This document shows positions 7,997 to 17,462 of a DNA stretch of 64,000 bases, in pieces (the first letter of the stretch is position 1; every line of letters starts with the position of its first letter). Under the pieces are notes generated by a model. It saw nothing but the letters and a program-made list of their open reading frames with translations. It made no database searches and was not told where the DNA came from. This DNA comes from SG8-4 sp964598225 (GTDB lineage Bacteria > Planctomycetota > Phycisphaerae > Sedimentisphaerales > Anaerobacaceae). The DNA is taken from the NCBI GenBank assembly GCA_964598225.1, contig CAZRBG010000007.1, positions 1-64,000 of the forward strand, in the 5' to 3' direction. The translations under genes and the position numbers were made by a program.

Positions 7997-9874
7997 ATGA
8001 GAAAAACTGTATTACATCCGGCTTTGGCGGTTTGCTGCGTGGTCGGTTTTGCGCTGTCTGACTCACAAATTGCGGTCGGCGCCGAGGCTTCGGACGACGT
8101 CGTGTCCGAGGCTCACAAGGCTATTATCGACGGCAAACCTCTAAGTTATTGGGTCGAAAGGGCATCGTCCGATCTGAACAAGGAAGAATGCGATGAGACC
8201 GTCGCCGCTCTGATCTCGGCAGTAGAATTAGACGACGATGCGGTTCGCGTAGTCGCCGCCGACGCGCTGGCTCTGATAGGGCCTCGGGCCAAGTCGGTTG
8301 CGCCGACTTTGATCGCTCAGCTCGACGACGATCAGCCCTGGGTTCGCGCCGCCTGTTCCGGGGCGCTGGTGTCGATGGGCAAAGAAGCCGTACCGGCTCT
8401 GATCGAAGCCTTCAGGAATGAAACAGGCGGCATAAGCATCCGTTCGGCGTTCGCGCTCGGCGCGATTGGGCCGGCGGCAAAAGACGCCGTTCCTGCATTG
8501 GAAGCAGCCATGGAGAATGAAAACGAAGTGATGCGTGCGCGATTCATCGGCATACTCAGCAACATAGTTCCGAATAAGTACCCTGCACCGGAAGTAGCGC
8601 CGAAGGTGCAATTCGATCCCTCCGAAGCAGGCAAGGCCGCCATTCCGATTGCGAGCCGCGATTGGCCCGAATTCCGAGGCCCGGCCCGCAACGGCGTCTG
8701 TCGCGAGACAGGCCTGCTGAAATCATGGCCTGATGGCGGGCCGAAGCTGCTCTGGAAGCTGGAAGGCCTGGGCAAGGGTTTGTCAGCCGTTTCCATTGCC
8801 AACGGCCGACTCTTTACGATGGGCGACCGCGAATGTGAAGACGGCCGGGAGAAACAATTCGCACTGGCATACGACCTGCGAAAGCAAGTGCCGCTCTGGG
8901 CTACGCCGATAGGCCCGAACTATCACGGCGGACCACCCGGACCGCGCTGCACCCCTACAGTCAGCGGCAGGTACGTCTACGTACTTGGTACCGAAGGCGA
9001 CCTTGCTTGTCTCAACGCCGCCGATGGATCTATTAACTGGAAGAAGAATATCGTTGAAGAGTACGACGGAAAGATGATGTCGGGCTGGAAGTACAGCGAA
9101 TCACCACTCGTCGACGCGAACAAAGTCGTCTGTACGCCCGGCGGTGAGAATGCGATGATGGTCGCACTGAACAAAAGGAACGGCAAGACCATCTGGAAAT
9201 GTCCCGCACCCAAGCCGGGCAATAAGGGCAGCGACGGAGCCGGCTATTCATCCGCTGTAGTTGCTGAAATTGACGGAGTTCGCCAGTACGTTCAACTCAT
9301 CGGCCGCGGCGTTATCGGCGTTAATGCCAAAACCGGACGCCTCCTCTGGAGTTACAATAATGTCGCAAATAATGTCGCAAACATCCCCAATCCGGTAGTT
9401 CGCGGACCTTACGTATTTGCAACGACCGCTTACAGCACCGGTGCGGCATTGCTGAAGATCGTCCGCAACGGCGACGGCTTCGAGGCCAGAGAGGTTTACT
9501 TCATCGACCCGAAGGATTTTCAAAACCACCACGGGGGAGTAGTTCTGATCGGCGATTACATTTACGCCGGGCACGGCCCCAACAAAGGCGATCCGGCTTG
9601 CGTCGAGTTCGGTACGGGCAAAGTCGTCTGGAAACAAAGGTCTCCTTCGAGAGGCTCTGCGGCGGTTCTCTATGCCGACGGCAATTTGATATTTCGCTAC
9701 GATCGCGGTGAAGTGCTGCTGGTTGAGGCCACGCCCGAAGAGTTTCGCATCAAGGGACGCTTCAAGCCGCTCCGCGGTTCAGGTCCGGCATGGCCTCACC
9801 CGGTGGTCCACAACGGCCGGCTATATCTCCGCCACAGCAACATCTTGACCTGTTACGATCTTCGAGCACTCTAA
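7997..9874 (+). CDS. Exported HEAT-repeat / PQQ-like beta-propeller protein
   Basis: A 625-residue exported protein of unknown substrate. A signal peptide lies at about 1-30. Residues about 45-190 are HEAT repeats (units such as VRVVAADALALIGPRA and IRSAFALGAIGPAAKDAVPAL). From about 225 onward comes a PQQ-like propeller introduced by WPEFRGPARNGVCRETGLLKSWP, a sequence typical of planctomycete propeller proteins. Blades repeat the pattern YVYVLGTEGDLACLNAADG..NWKKN. The PQQ-binding tryptophan-docking residues of true quinoprotein dehydrogenases were not identified, so a binding or assembly role is more likely than redox catalysis. The start at 7997 has an AAGGAAGG site. The gene ends just before a strong terminator. 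Confidence 0.85.
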   Translation: MRKTVLHPALAVCCVVGFALSDSQIAVGAEASDDVVSEAHKAIIDGKPLSYWVERASSDLNKEECDETVAALISAVELDDDAVRVVAADALALIGPRAKSVAPTLIAQLDDDQPWVRAACSGALVSMGKEAVPALIEAFRNETGGISIRSAFALGAIGPAAKDAVPALEAAMENENEVMRARFIGILSNIVPNKYPAPEVAPKVQFDPSEAGKAAIPIASRDWPEFRGPARNGVCRETGLLKSWPDGGPKLLWKLEGLGKGLSAVSIANGRLFTMGDRECEDGREKQFALAYDLRKQVPLWATPIGPNYHGGPPGPRCTPTVSGRYVYVLGTEGDLACLNAADGSINWKKNIVEEYDGKMMSGWKYSESPLVDANKVVCTPGGENAMMVALNKRNGKTIWKCPAPKPGNKGSDGAGYSSAVVAEIDGVRQYVQLIGRGVIGVNAKTGRLLWSYNNVANNVANIPNPVVRGPYVFATTAYSTGAALLKIVRNGDGFEAREVYFIDPKDFQNHHGGVVLIGDYIYAGHGPNKGDPACVEFGTGKVVWKQRSPSRGSAAVLYADGNLIFRYDRGEVLLVEATPEEFRIKGRFKPLRGSGPAWPHPVVHNGRLYLRHSNILTCYDLRAL

Positions 9875-9914
9875 AGCTCGGCTTAGACAGCAAGAAATGT
9901 CAAACAAACAAGCT

Positions 9915-9960
9915 GGGGCTGCTGAAAACGCCGAATTTTTCAGCAGCCCCGTTCTTTTTA
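9915..9960 (+). terminator. Strong rho-independent terminator (probably bidirectional)
   Basis: A perfect stem of about 14 pairs (GGGGCTGCTGAAA against TTTCAGCAGCCCC) is followed by GTTCTTTTT on the plus strand. On the minus strand the same stem is followed by a TTGTTTGTTTG tract. It sits between two convergent genes and can stop transcription from both sides. Confidence 0.9.
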
Positions 9961-9981
9961 TCCAAGATGATTTTTAAAAGC

Positions 9982-11202
9982 CTAATTGGTTGACTTTTTC
10001 ATTACAGAGTTCAGCATGTCCAGGTAGTCCGAAAGTAATCGAGTAACCAAAAACTCTCTCCTTACCTTCTCTCTTGCCTCTATTCCAAGCCCCTTTGCCT
10101 CATCGGGATTCTTCAAGATGTGTATGATGCGTTCTGCAAACCCCTCGTTGTCCTGTGGTTCCACCAAATACCCGCAGCGGCCATCGTCGATCTGATAGGG
10201 TATTCCGCCCACATTCGAGGCGACAACCGGCGTGCCTTTCCACAGAGCTTCGGTAACGCAAAGGCAAAAACCTTCTCTTATGGATTTCTGTATTATCACA
10301 TTCGAGAAGCGTTGAATCGAGTTCACCAGCGTTTCGTAATTTCCAACCACGAAAATGATATCTCCGTTGTTGATGAGTTTGTTTGCCTTGCGTTGAACTT
10401 TTCTGAACATACGAAGACCTTCAGGATCGTCGCTGGCTACGTTGTAGCAGAAGACCAGCCTGCAGTCGACTTTCTCTTTTACTAATTTGAACACGTCTAT
10501 GACGCCCAAAGGATCTTTCCAGGGATCGAGCCTGGAGACCTGAGTAATTACGGGCTTATCGGTGGGAATTCCCGCTTTCGTCACCTGCTCGAGCATAGTC
10601 TTTTCAGAGATATCCTTGTTCTTCTCCACAAGCGGATTGATCGCGGGGAACATGAGTCGCTGGTCAACCGGCACGTCCTCCTTGAAATACTTTTCGCTCG
10701 ACATCACGATTTCATCGTATTTGATCATGTACCCCTTGAGAAAATCCCACAGTTGCTCGTGCGGACTCGTCAGGTCTATGTGGCACCGCCATATCCAGGG
10801 CTGGCGTTTTCTGTAATCCCTTATCAACGACAAGGGTTGCGGGTCATGAACTATCACGCAGTCATGGTGAAGGTGCGTGAATTTTGAAAAGTTGTTGTTG
10901 ATTTGCAAATATGCTTTTTTCTTTTTCTCGGTTAAGTGCAGCTTAGCGCCTTGAAGGGCGTTGTGGAAACTTTTGGTGATCTCAAAGAACTCCTGGCTTC
11001 CATGCAGTATTCTCCAGCCGGCGTCAATACCTACGTCGTTCATCAACTGCACGAGCGAATAGAGGATTTCCGCTACTCCGCCGCCCTGATACGTCGCGTT
11101 TACATGAACGATGTGTTTGCCGTATAGCTTCCTGGCTCTGGTATATATTTCGGCCAGTCTCTCATCAGGTACTATATGCCTGAAGTCTTCAAGTCTTATC
11201 AT
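9982..11202 (-). CDS. treT: Trehalose synthase (TreT-like, family GT4 glycosyltransferase)
   Basis: TreT-type enzymes make trehalose directly from NDP-glucose and glucose (reversibly). The 406-residue sequence has the family start with GKHIVHVNATYQGGGVAEIL, the DCVIVHDPQPL and WRCHIDL blocks of the acceptor domain, and SRLDPWKDPLGVI. The GT4 nucleotide-sugar site REGFCLCVTEALWKGTPVVAS carries the E-x7-E pair. It overlaps the end of the upstream otsAB gene by 14 bases and has its own TTAGGAGA site, so the two are co-transcribed and probably translationally coupled. The assignment to trehalose rests on family resemblance plus the neighbour; a different NDP-glucose acceptor is possible. Confidence 0.87.
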   Translation of the reverse strand: MIRLEDFRHIVPDERLAEIYTRARKLYGKHIVHVNATYQGGGVAEILYSLVQLMNDVGIDAGWRILHGSQEFFEITKSFHNALQGAKLHLTEKKKKAYLQINNNFSKFTHLHHDCVIVHDPQPLSLIRDYRKRQPWIWRCHIDLTSPHEQLWDFLKGYMIKYDEIVMSSEKYFKEDVPVDQRLMFPAINPLVEKNKDISEKTMLEQVTKAGIPTDKPVITQVSRLDPWKDPLGVIDVFKLVKEKVDCRLVFCYNVASDDPEGLRMFRKVQRKANKLINNGDIIFVVGNYETLVNSIQRFSNVIIQKSIREGFCLCVTEALWKGTPVVASNVGGIPYQIDDGRCGYLVEPQDNEGFAERIIHILKNPDEAKGLGIEAREKVRREFLVTRLLSDYLDMLNSVMKKSTN

Positions 11203-13399
11203 TCGAATCTCCTAACAGTCTCTTTAGTAATAACCTGATTTGTCGGACGCCATCGACGTTAAACTTTGCTTTTGAAGCCATGAATCCGACTTTTATAGAA
11301 TAAGCTTCATTCGTCAGGGTGTTAAACATTTCTTCATCGGTATAATCGTCGCCCGCGGCCAGAATAAAATCCCAATTTTGCTCCGCAAGCCAGTGCTCAG
11401 CGGCCCGGCCTTTATTCACACCCTGACTCTTAACTTCCAGTATCTTGTTACCCTCGAACACGCCTACGTCCAGGTTCTCCGTCAGGTTCATCAGAGTGTC
11501 TCGCAATTCTTGGCCTCTAACGTAGGCCAGCTCGGGATCGGCCCTGCGATAATGCCACACTAATGAGAAGTTTTTCACTTCGATTGTCGATCCCGGCGTC
11601 CGGTCCGTGTGAAGCTCCAGGATTGGCATGATGGTCTCTTTCCAGGACGTATCATGGGGCACCGGGCTCTGCCAGTTCCGCTCGCGGTCTTTGATCCATC
11701 CACCATGCTCGGCAACCAGCCCCGTCCCGATCATCCCCAGCCATTTCTCCAAAGTATCTTTGTCACGTCCGCTAATGATAACAACCGTATTGTTTGGATC
11801 TCTGTTTAAATCCTTCAGCAGCTTCAAAATTTCACGATCCGGCCCGGCTTCGGCGGGTTTTATCTTGAAACCCACCAGCGTTCCATCGTAGTCGAGCAAC
11901 AACAGGCGCTTACTGCTCTTGCGATAGTCTCCGATCAGCTTCTCGGTCATGGGGTCGGTAAGTCTGTTAGCCGACATCTGCTCCTGTACTTTTTTGATAT
12001 TGGACAGGGCGTGCAAAAATTCCTGGCTCCAGCGAGATATGTTATAGCGGGACAGTCTTTCCTGCATGACGTTATTCCGTTCGAGTTGCTCCTGCTGCGG
12101 CATCTCCAGAGCTTGTTTGATAGCCGCAACTATTGCGGACTTGTCACAGGCATTGACCACCAGAGCTTCTCCCAGCTCGCCGGCCGCCCCCGTCATTTCA
12201 CTTATGACCAATACTCCCGGCTTGTCCGCCTTGGCGGCGACGAACTCTTTTGCGATAAGATTCATCCCGTCGCGCAACGGCGTGACCAGGGCCACGTCGG
12301 ACACGTTGTAAAGGGCGGTCAGTTCTTCAAAAGGCAGTGATCGATATAGGTACCATACCGGGATGTAGCCCATCTTGGCGTACTCGCCGTTAACCCTTCC
12401 AACCAACTGTTCGAGTCTGCTTCTGAGTTCTTTGTAATCTTCCACACCCGTTCGCGTGGGAACTGCCACCATAACCAAAGTGACCTTCCCTCTGTACTTT
12501 GGATTCTCGGAAAGAAACAAATCAAAGGCTTCCAGCCGCTCGATTATCCCCTTGGAGTAATCCAGCCGGTCTACCGACAGGATGATCTTGCGCTTGCCTA
12601 TTTTCCCTCGAATCTTGTTCGCCTGCTTCGCGACTTCGGGATTTTCGATCGCCCGCGAGTACTTTTCGTAATCGATGCCCATCGGGAATGCATCCACCTT
12701 GACAACGCGGTTGGCGACATTTATATCGCCGAGCGTGTGTTCCAGGCCGACTATCCTGCAAGTGCTGCTCAAGAAGTGCCTTACGTAATCATAAGTATGA
12801 AAACCTATCAGATCGGCTCCCAAAAGGCCGTCGAGTATTTGCTCGCGCCAGGGCAGAAGGCGAAATATCTCGAACGACGGCCACGGAATGTGCAGAAAGA
12901 AACTGATTTGCGAGTTGGGCAGCTTTTTCCGCAGAAGCTGAGGAAGCAACATAAGCTGGTAATCGTGTACCCATACAGAATCGCCGTCTTCGGCTACTTT
13001 CATAACCTCGTCACAGAAGGCTTTGTTTACCTGCTTATAGTTCTTCCAGTAACGGACTTCGTAGAGACTGCGCCTCGGGAAATAGTGAAACAGCGGCCAG
13101 ATGGTCTTATTGCAGAATCCCTGATAGTATCCCTCCATTTGCCTTCTTGAGAGAAACACCGGATGGCAGTTCTGAGCGGCGAGTTGTTCGGTAATCTTAT
13201 GCTTTTCGTCCGTTTTGAGCTTCTCATTCGTCACGCCGGGCCAGCCCAGCCAAAGACGCTCGATTGAATCGGGCAGCGACGACAACCCGACCGCAAGCCC
13301 ACCCGGACTCGGACGAAACTGAAGCTCTCCTGCTTTTCTGCTCGCACTAACCGGCAGCCGGTTGGCAACAACGAGCAATCGTTCCGTGCTTCCGCTCAT
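11189..13399 (-). CDS. otsAB: Bifunctional trehalose-6-phosphate synthase / trehalose-6-phosphate phosphatase
   Basis: A fused two-step trehalose enzyme of 736 residues. The N-terminal GT20 domain (about 1-470) joins UDP-glucose to glucose-6-phosphate; visible motifs are VWVHDYQLMLLP, FFLHIPWPS, DRLDYSKGI and PLRDGMNLIAKEFVA. The C-terminal HAD phosphatase (about 490-736) removes the phosphate; motifs are LLLLDYDGTL, VVIISGR and AAGDDYTDEEMF. Fused OtsA-OtsB proteins are known in several bacteria and in plants and yeast. The start at 13399 has GGAGG eight bases upstream. Together with the downstream treT it gives the cell two routes to trehalose, pointing to osmotic or desiccation protection; this role is inferred. 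Confidence 0.95.
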   Translation of the reverse strand: MSGSTERLLVVANRLPVSASRKAGELQFRPSPGGLAVGLSSLPDSIERLWLGWPGVTNEKLKTDEKHKITEQLAAQNCHPVFLSRRQMEGYYQGFCNKTIWPLFHYFPRRSLYEVRYWKNYKQVNKAFCDEVMKVAEDGDSVWVHDYQLMLLPQLLRKKLPNSQISFFLHIPWPSFEIFRLLPWREQILDGLLGADLIGFHTYDYVRHFLSSTCRIVGLEHTLGDINVANRVVKVDAFPMGIDYEKYSRAIENPEVAKQANKIRGKIGKRKIILSVDRLDYSKGIIERLEAFDLFLSENPKYRGKVTLVMVAVPTRTGVEDYKELRSRLEQLVGRVNGEYAKMGYIPVWYLYRSLPFEELTALYNVSDVALVTPLRDGMNLIAKEFVAAKADKPGVLVISEMTGAAGELGEALVVNACDKSAIVAAIKQALEMPQQEQLERNNVMQERLSRYNISRWSQEFLHALSNIKKVQEQMSANRLTDPMTEKLIGDYRKSSKRLLLLDYDGTLVGFKIKPAEAGPDREILKLLKDLNRDPNNTVVIISGRDKDTLEKWLGMIGTGLVAEHGGWIKDRERNWQSPVPHDTSWKETIMPILELHTDRTPGSTIEVKNFSLVWHYRRADPELAYVRGQELRDTLMNLTENLDVGVFEGNKILEVKSQGVNKGRAAEHWLAEQNWDFILAAGDDYTDEEMFNTLTNEAYSIKVGFMASKAKFNVDGVRQIRLLLKRLLGDSNDKT

Positions 13400-13670
13400 A
13401 TTCGGGTCCTCCGGGGATCAATAAGCAAGGTATCCATGTGAATACTAATCCGTGATGTGCCGAGGCGCCGAGCCTCTTGGAATCGGAGCCGAATCAGTAC
13501 TGGATCGAATCCCCCTGTTAACATCCTTGTTATACTTTATGTCCATAATATGCTCGCGAGTGTAACAAATTACGTCGTTTGTGCAAGTTTAATAATGAAT
13601 AAGTGGAAAAGAGCTTGCTTTTCAGGAGAATTTGCCGGATAATATGAAGAAGGACTCCAGGAGAAAGTCA

Positions 13671-13982
13671 ATGGGAATTCTATCCAGATTAACGGATCCC
13701 CCGAAGGCAAGACCCCCGCTCTACCGTTATAAGGTGCTGGTCGTTGGCCTTTGCCTGCTCGCCTTCATCATTTTTATGAATACCCGTGAGCCTGGGGATA
13801 TCCCTGATCTTTATGAGGATGTTCTGCTTGTTCTCGCGTTCCTGTTCTGTTTTGTGGCGTATGAGTTCGCATGGCCCACACCTGTCAATGTCATACTGCG
13901 GATTCTCGCTTTGATATTGATTTTCTTTGCCATTTTCTATATCTTCTATTTCTCGCGTGTGCTTTATCCGATATCCCCCTGA
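13671..13982 (+). CDS. Small membrane protein of unknown function
   Basis: A 103-residue protein with a hydrophilic, Pro-rich N-terminus (about 1-20). Three predicted transmembrane segments follow: VLVVGLCLLAFIIFM, VLLVLAFLFCFVAYEFAW and ILRILALILIFFAIFYIFYF. ATG at 13671 is preceded by AGGAG at a spacing of seven. Alternative starts at 13632 (TTG) and 13644 (ATG) would add a basic stretch. It is divergent from otsAB and convergent with the propeller gene ending at 14072. No family was recognised. Confidence 0.65.
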   Translation: MGILSRLTDPPKARPPLYRYKVLVVGLCLLAFIIFMNTREPGDIPDLYEDVLLVLAFLFCFVAYEFAWPTPVNVILRILALILIFFAIFYIFYFSRVLYPISP

Positions 13983-14071
13983 AATGACAGCATGCGCAAC
14001 AAGTTGAGCGCCTTCCCTGTGCTGCCCTAAAACCCAAATCCTTTCGCAGTCATGACAGACAGATAGCCGCG

Positions 14072-17000
14072 TCATTTGCCGGCGAGGCAGACCAAGTCGC
14101 CGTTTCTCAGGGAGGCGAAGAGGCGGTTGTTGGCTGCGATCAGACCGTCGAATACCGGGGGGGATTCCAGTTCGGTCGCCGAGGTCTGCCTGCCGTCTCT
14201 GGCCGAAAATGCTGCCAGCCTTGCGCCCTTGCCGCCCTCGAAGGCGGCGTAAGGGTCGTTTTCATCCAGGACGTCCGGCGGGCCGGCTACGAACAGAGTA
14301 TCGCCGGCCTTTACCATGGCCCGGATCCGCACGTCGAGCCAGTTCTTCCAGACCGGCCTCTCGGCGCGGGTGTAGCCGATACCCTTGTCGGCGCCGAAGC
14401 CCCGGCTGACGCTGTCGAGACCGGGATTGCCTCGTCGCGGGATGTGCGACTGCGGCAGCCATTCGAGCGGCTTGCGGGCGCCCGGTTCGCCGAGGATCTG
14501 GGGCTCGTTCGTATTGAGATCGGCAAAGAGCAGGTAGCCTTTGGTCTCCGGAAAAAACATGGGGCTGTGCACGTTGCGGCGATAGAAAACGCGAACGGCG
14601 TAGGTCTGACGGTCGTCGAAGACCAGAAGCTGGCCGGTCTTCGGGGCCTGGTTGGCTAACTGGAAGCCGGGCCAGCGTTTGGAGTACATCCAGAACGTAC
14701 GATTGTACCACGAGTCGTCCAGCAGCGACGCCGTCGAAAATACGTGCAGGCCGACGTCCTGGGCGCCTTTGCTCGACAAAACGTCAATTTCGATCTCTTT
14801 TAGTTCGGGCGTCATCTTCTTCTGACGCATGTAAATATAGCCGCCCTCGCTGACGAGCACTTCGGAATTAGCACCGAGCGTGTAAAAAGCCACGTCGCGC
14901 TGCCCCTCGACCGAGCGGTGAGGGCCTTCGAGCAGGGCTTTGTGCAGGATTTCGCCGGTGACGGGATTGAGTGCGTAGACGCGGATGCCGCCGTCTAGAT
15001 AGGTCGATCGCCCCGCCGTGAAATAAGCCACGCCTTCATGGAGCAACACGCTGCCGTGAACCGGCCAGGTCGATTCGATCTGGTCGAAAGAGCCGATACG
15101 CTGATCGAACGGAGCGGCGAGGAATCGCCAGACGAGTTCGCCGTCGGAGGCGCGGACGCAATAAACCCGGCCGTCAGCCGAGCCGAAAAGGACCATACCT
15201 TTGTGGATCGTAGGAGGTGAATCCACTCGCCCACTTGCGATAAAACGCCACGAGGTGTCGCCGCTTTCGACGTCGAGTGCGTAAACACTGTGCGCATCCG
15301 GCTTTGCGACGAATACCCTGCCCCCCGCAACCACCGGGGCGGTGATTCTCCCCTTGAGCGGTGTTTCCCAGTCGATTTTCGCTTCGGCGGGTACTCGGGC
15401 TTCGGTCGTTCCGCTGCGCTGGGCGTCGTGGCGGAATGTAGGCCAGTCATTAGGATTTGAGATTTGAGATCTGAAATTTGAGATCTTATTGTACGCCGGG
15501 CCTTTCTCCAGCCTTTGACTGTCGGGAACCGGCTCGGGATCGTTGGGCGATTCGGCTTTGACCGCCGCATAGCCGAGGAACTTTGCTCCGGGCTGACAGA
15601 AGCACTGGTCCGGGGGAACGTACAGCATGCCGTTAGCAGGTGTCATGCCGTACTTACACGCGCCACGAAGCCAGTTGTTCATACCGTGGTTGTCGCCCTC
15701 GAAGTCGAGGAACTCGGCGCCCTCGTAGGAACTGATCAAATAGCGAATCGTAGCCTTGTTGCGATAGCAGCGATGATGATGTTCGGGGCTTCGCAGATTG
15801 TCGACGAGGATGCGTTCTTTCTCCTCTCCCGAGCGAAGGTCCCAGCCGATCACAAGTGCATTCGGACTTTTTCGTACCGGCTTTCCATCTTCATCGATGC
15901 TGACGATGCCGCGCCAGACGAGGCCGTCGATCACAAACAGATCGTCTCCTTCTCCGCCGCGGATGGGCGGTACGGTCTTGGCCCATAGCAGGTCGCCCGT
16001 GGTCGCATCGTATGCCGAGACCGATTTGCCGCCCTGCATGACTATGACGTCTTCGACGGTAAGCAACGTTCGCGGCGAGGTCTGTTTAGGCCGGACACTC
16101 CATTGCTCGTTGCCGTCTTTGAGATTTCGTGCGACGAGGTTGTTGCCGCTTATGTAGACAATCCGGCCATTGTCGATAGCCAGTGCGAGCGGACGGATAC
16201 GGCCGATTTGCTCTTGCCACAGGACTTTGGAGGTCTCGGCATTTACCGCCACGAGAGTACCGCCGGAAGTTTTTTTAGCTCCCCTGCGTTTGGCCGAGCC
16301 GTCAGATGCCTCTTGAGAATAAACAACCGCAATGCCGTGGCTGACGAGTATTTCCCTGGCCTCATCAGTGGCCCCGACTATCGAGATTGTCTGTCCCGTG
16401 GTCGCGTCCAGAATAGACATGGGCGCTTCGTAGCTGAGCGTTACGAACAGCCTGTCGCCGGCGACGACGATACGGCGCTGGTTCTCGTTGGGCACGTTGG
16501 TTCGTTTGCCGCGGAGTTTTGTCCAGTCTTTTCCTATATATTGCTCGGGACTCCATTGGCGCCAGCCCCAGGCATCGAGCTTCCGTCTCCAGAGAAGCCT
16601 GCCGTTAAAGGCGTCCCGGCAAATGAGTGACCAGCGATCGGGAATGCGTTGATCTGTGATGCCAATCAGCCCTTCGTCGAAAAAGTAGAACATCCGGCCG
16701 TCCGAGTAAACCGGCGATTGAATGCCCGAGGGTGTTTCGTGGCTTCGCAGCCATAGCGGCGGAGCGACCCACTGAAGGCTCCTAGGCTGATCGACAACCG
16801 TGTCGTCAGCCACTGCGTTGTTGCTTGCATCGTGTAGAAAGTGCGTCCACTGGTCGATGTTGTCTGGCCACGGCTTGGCGGTCTTTCTCCATTTGCCGTC
16901 GCGCTGAACGCAGGCTACGCCGCCGGGGGCCAAGGCTCGCATGGCTTCGTCTCTGGTGATTTCGCCCCGGTCCTGGACGAATAACAGGTTTATCAAATTG

Positions 17001-17329
17001 TCGGCGTATGGAAGTCTCGATCCGGAGAATTGCTCGACCGAGACCGGGCCGTAGATGCCGAGAGACTGAATATACTCGCGAGCCTCGGCGACCTTTGCCG
17101 GATCGGCTTCAAGGCCGTGAACGGTAATATTATCGCGAGCGAGAGCAGCCGTCAATTTGCCGTCGCCGCAGCCCAGGTGGACCACGATTCCGCCCCCCAC
17201 ACCTGTCTTGTCGAGTATCTTTTGGGCTGCCGCTGTCACGTTTGCGCCGTCCGCAGAGGTTGTGCCGGAGAGCAGGCAGACCAACATCGCGACAAGCAGC
17301 GAGCAAATAGTTGGTGGGAAGCGTTTCAT
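14072..17329 (-). CDS. Exported fusion: SAM-methyltransferase-like domain plus PQQ-like beta-propeller
   Basis: A very large (1085-residue) exported protein. After a signal peptide (about 1-27) comes a class I methyltransferase-like domain at about 30-150. It has the glycine-rich loop VHLGCGDGKLTAAL and an acidic residue after the second strand (VHGLEADP). The rest is PQQ-like propeller in two halves, with recurring blocks such as LICRDAFNGRLLWRRKLDAWGW and VYALDVESGDTSWRF. Residues about 614-626 (KISNFRSQISNPN) are coded by a low-complexity repeat, so they look like a later insertion between the two halves. S-adenosylmethionine should be absent outside the cytoplasm, so methylation activity is doubtful. 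The start at 17329 has an AGGGG site. Function unknown. Confidence 0.82.
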   Translation of the reverse strand: MKRFPPTICSLLVAMLVCLLSGTTSADGANVTAAAQKILDKTGVGGGIVVHLGCGDGKLTAALARDNITVHGLEADPAKVAEAREYIQSLGIYGPVSVEQFSGSRLPYADNLINLLFVQDRGEITRDEAMRALAPGGVACVQRDGKWRKTAKPWPDNIDQWTHFLHDASNNAVADDTVVDQPRSLQWVAPPLWLRSHETPSGIQSPVYSDGRMFYFFDEGLIGITDQRIPDRWSLICRDAFNGRLLWRRKLDAWGWRQWSPEQYIGKDWTKLRGKRTNVPNENQRRIVVAGDRLFVTLSYEAPMSILDATTGQTISIVGATDEAREILVSHGIAVVYSQEASDGSAKRRGAKKTSGGTLVAVNAETSKVLWQEQIGRIRPLALAIDNGRIVYISGNNLVARNLKDGNEQWSVRPKQTSPRTLLTVEDVIVMQGGKSVSAYDATTGDLLWAKTVPPIRGGEGDDLFVIDGLVWRGIVSIDEDGKPVRKSPNALVIGWDLRSGEEKERILVDNLRSPEHHHRCYRNKATIRYLISSYEGAEFLDFEGDNHGMNNWLRGACKYGMTPANGMLYVPPDQCFCQPGAKFLGYAAVKAESPNDPEPVPDSQRLEKGPAYNKISNFRSQISNPNDWPTFRHDAQRSGTTEARVPAEAKIDWETPLKGRITAPVVAGGRVFVAKPDAHSVYALDVESGDTSWRFIASGRVDSPPTIHKGMVLFGSADGRVYCVRASDGELVWRFLAAPFDQRIGSFDQIESTWPVHGSVLLHEGVAYFTAGRSTYLDGGIRVYALNPVTGEILHKALLEGPHRSVEGQRDVAFYTLGANSEVLVSEGGYIYMRQKKMTPELKEIEIDVLSSKGAQDVGLHVFSTASLLDDSWYNRTFWMYSKRWPGFQLANQAPKTGQLLVFDDRQTYAVRVFYRRNVHSPMFFPETKGYLLFADLNTNEPQILGEPGARKPLEWLPQSHIPRRGNPGLDSVSRGFGADKGIGYTRAERPVWKNWLDVRIRAMVKAGDTLFVAGPPDVLDENDPYAAFEGGKGARLAAFSARDGRQTSATELESPPVFDGLIAANNRLFASLRNGDLVCLAGK
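15452..15488. repeat. Low-complexity repeat inside the methyltransferase-propeller gene
   Basis: The bases read as ATTTGAGATTTGAGATCTG-type alternation, the same character as the intergenic stretch at 4912-4950. It is translated in frame as a short linker between the two propeller halves. No frame disruption results. Confidence 0.5.
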
Positions 17330-17462
17330 AGTTCAATACCCCTTTCTGTCCGAAATTTTTGTGAATTCATTTGTGAATTAAGATCGTAGCAGCAATACTT
17401 GAAATGTCAAGCGTTTGTGATAATCTGTGAGACGACCTTCTTTTGAAAATTGGAGAAAACTT

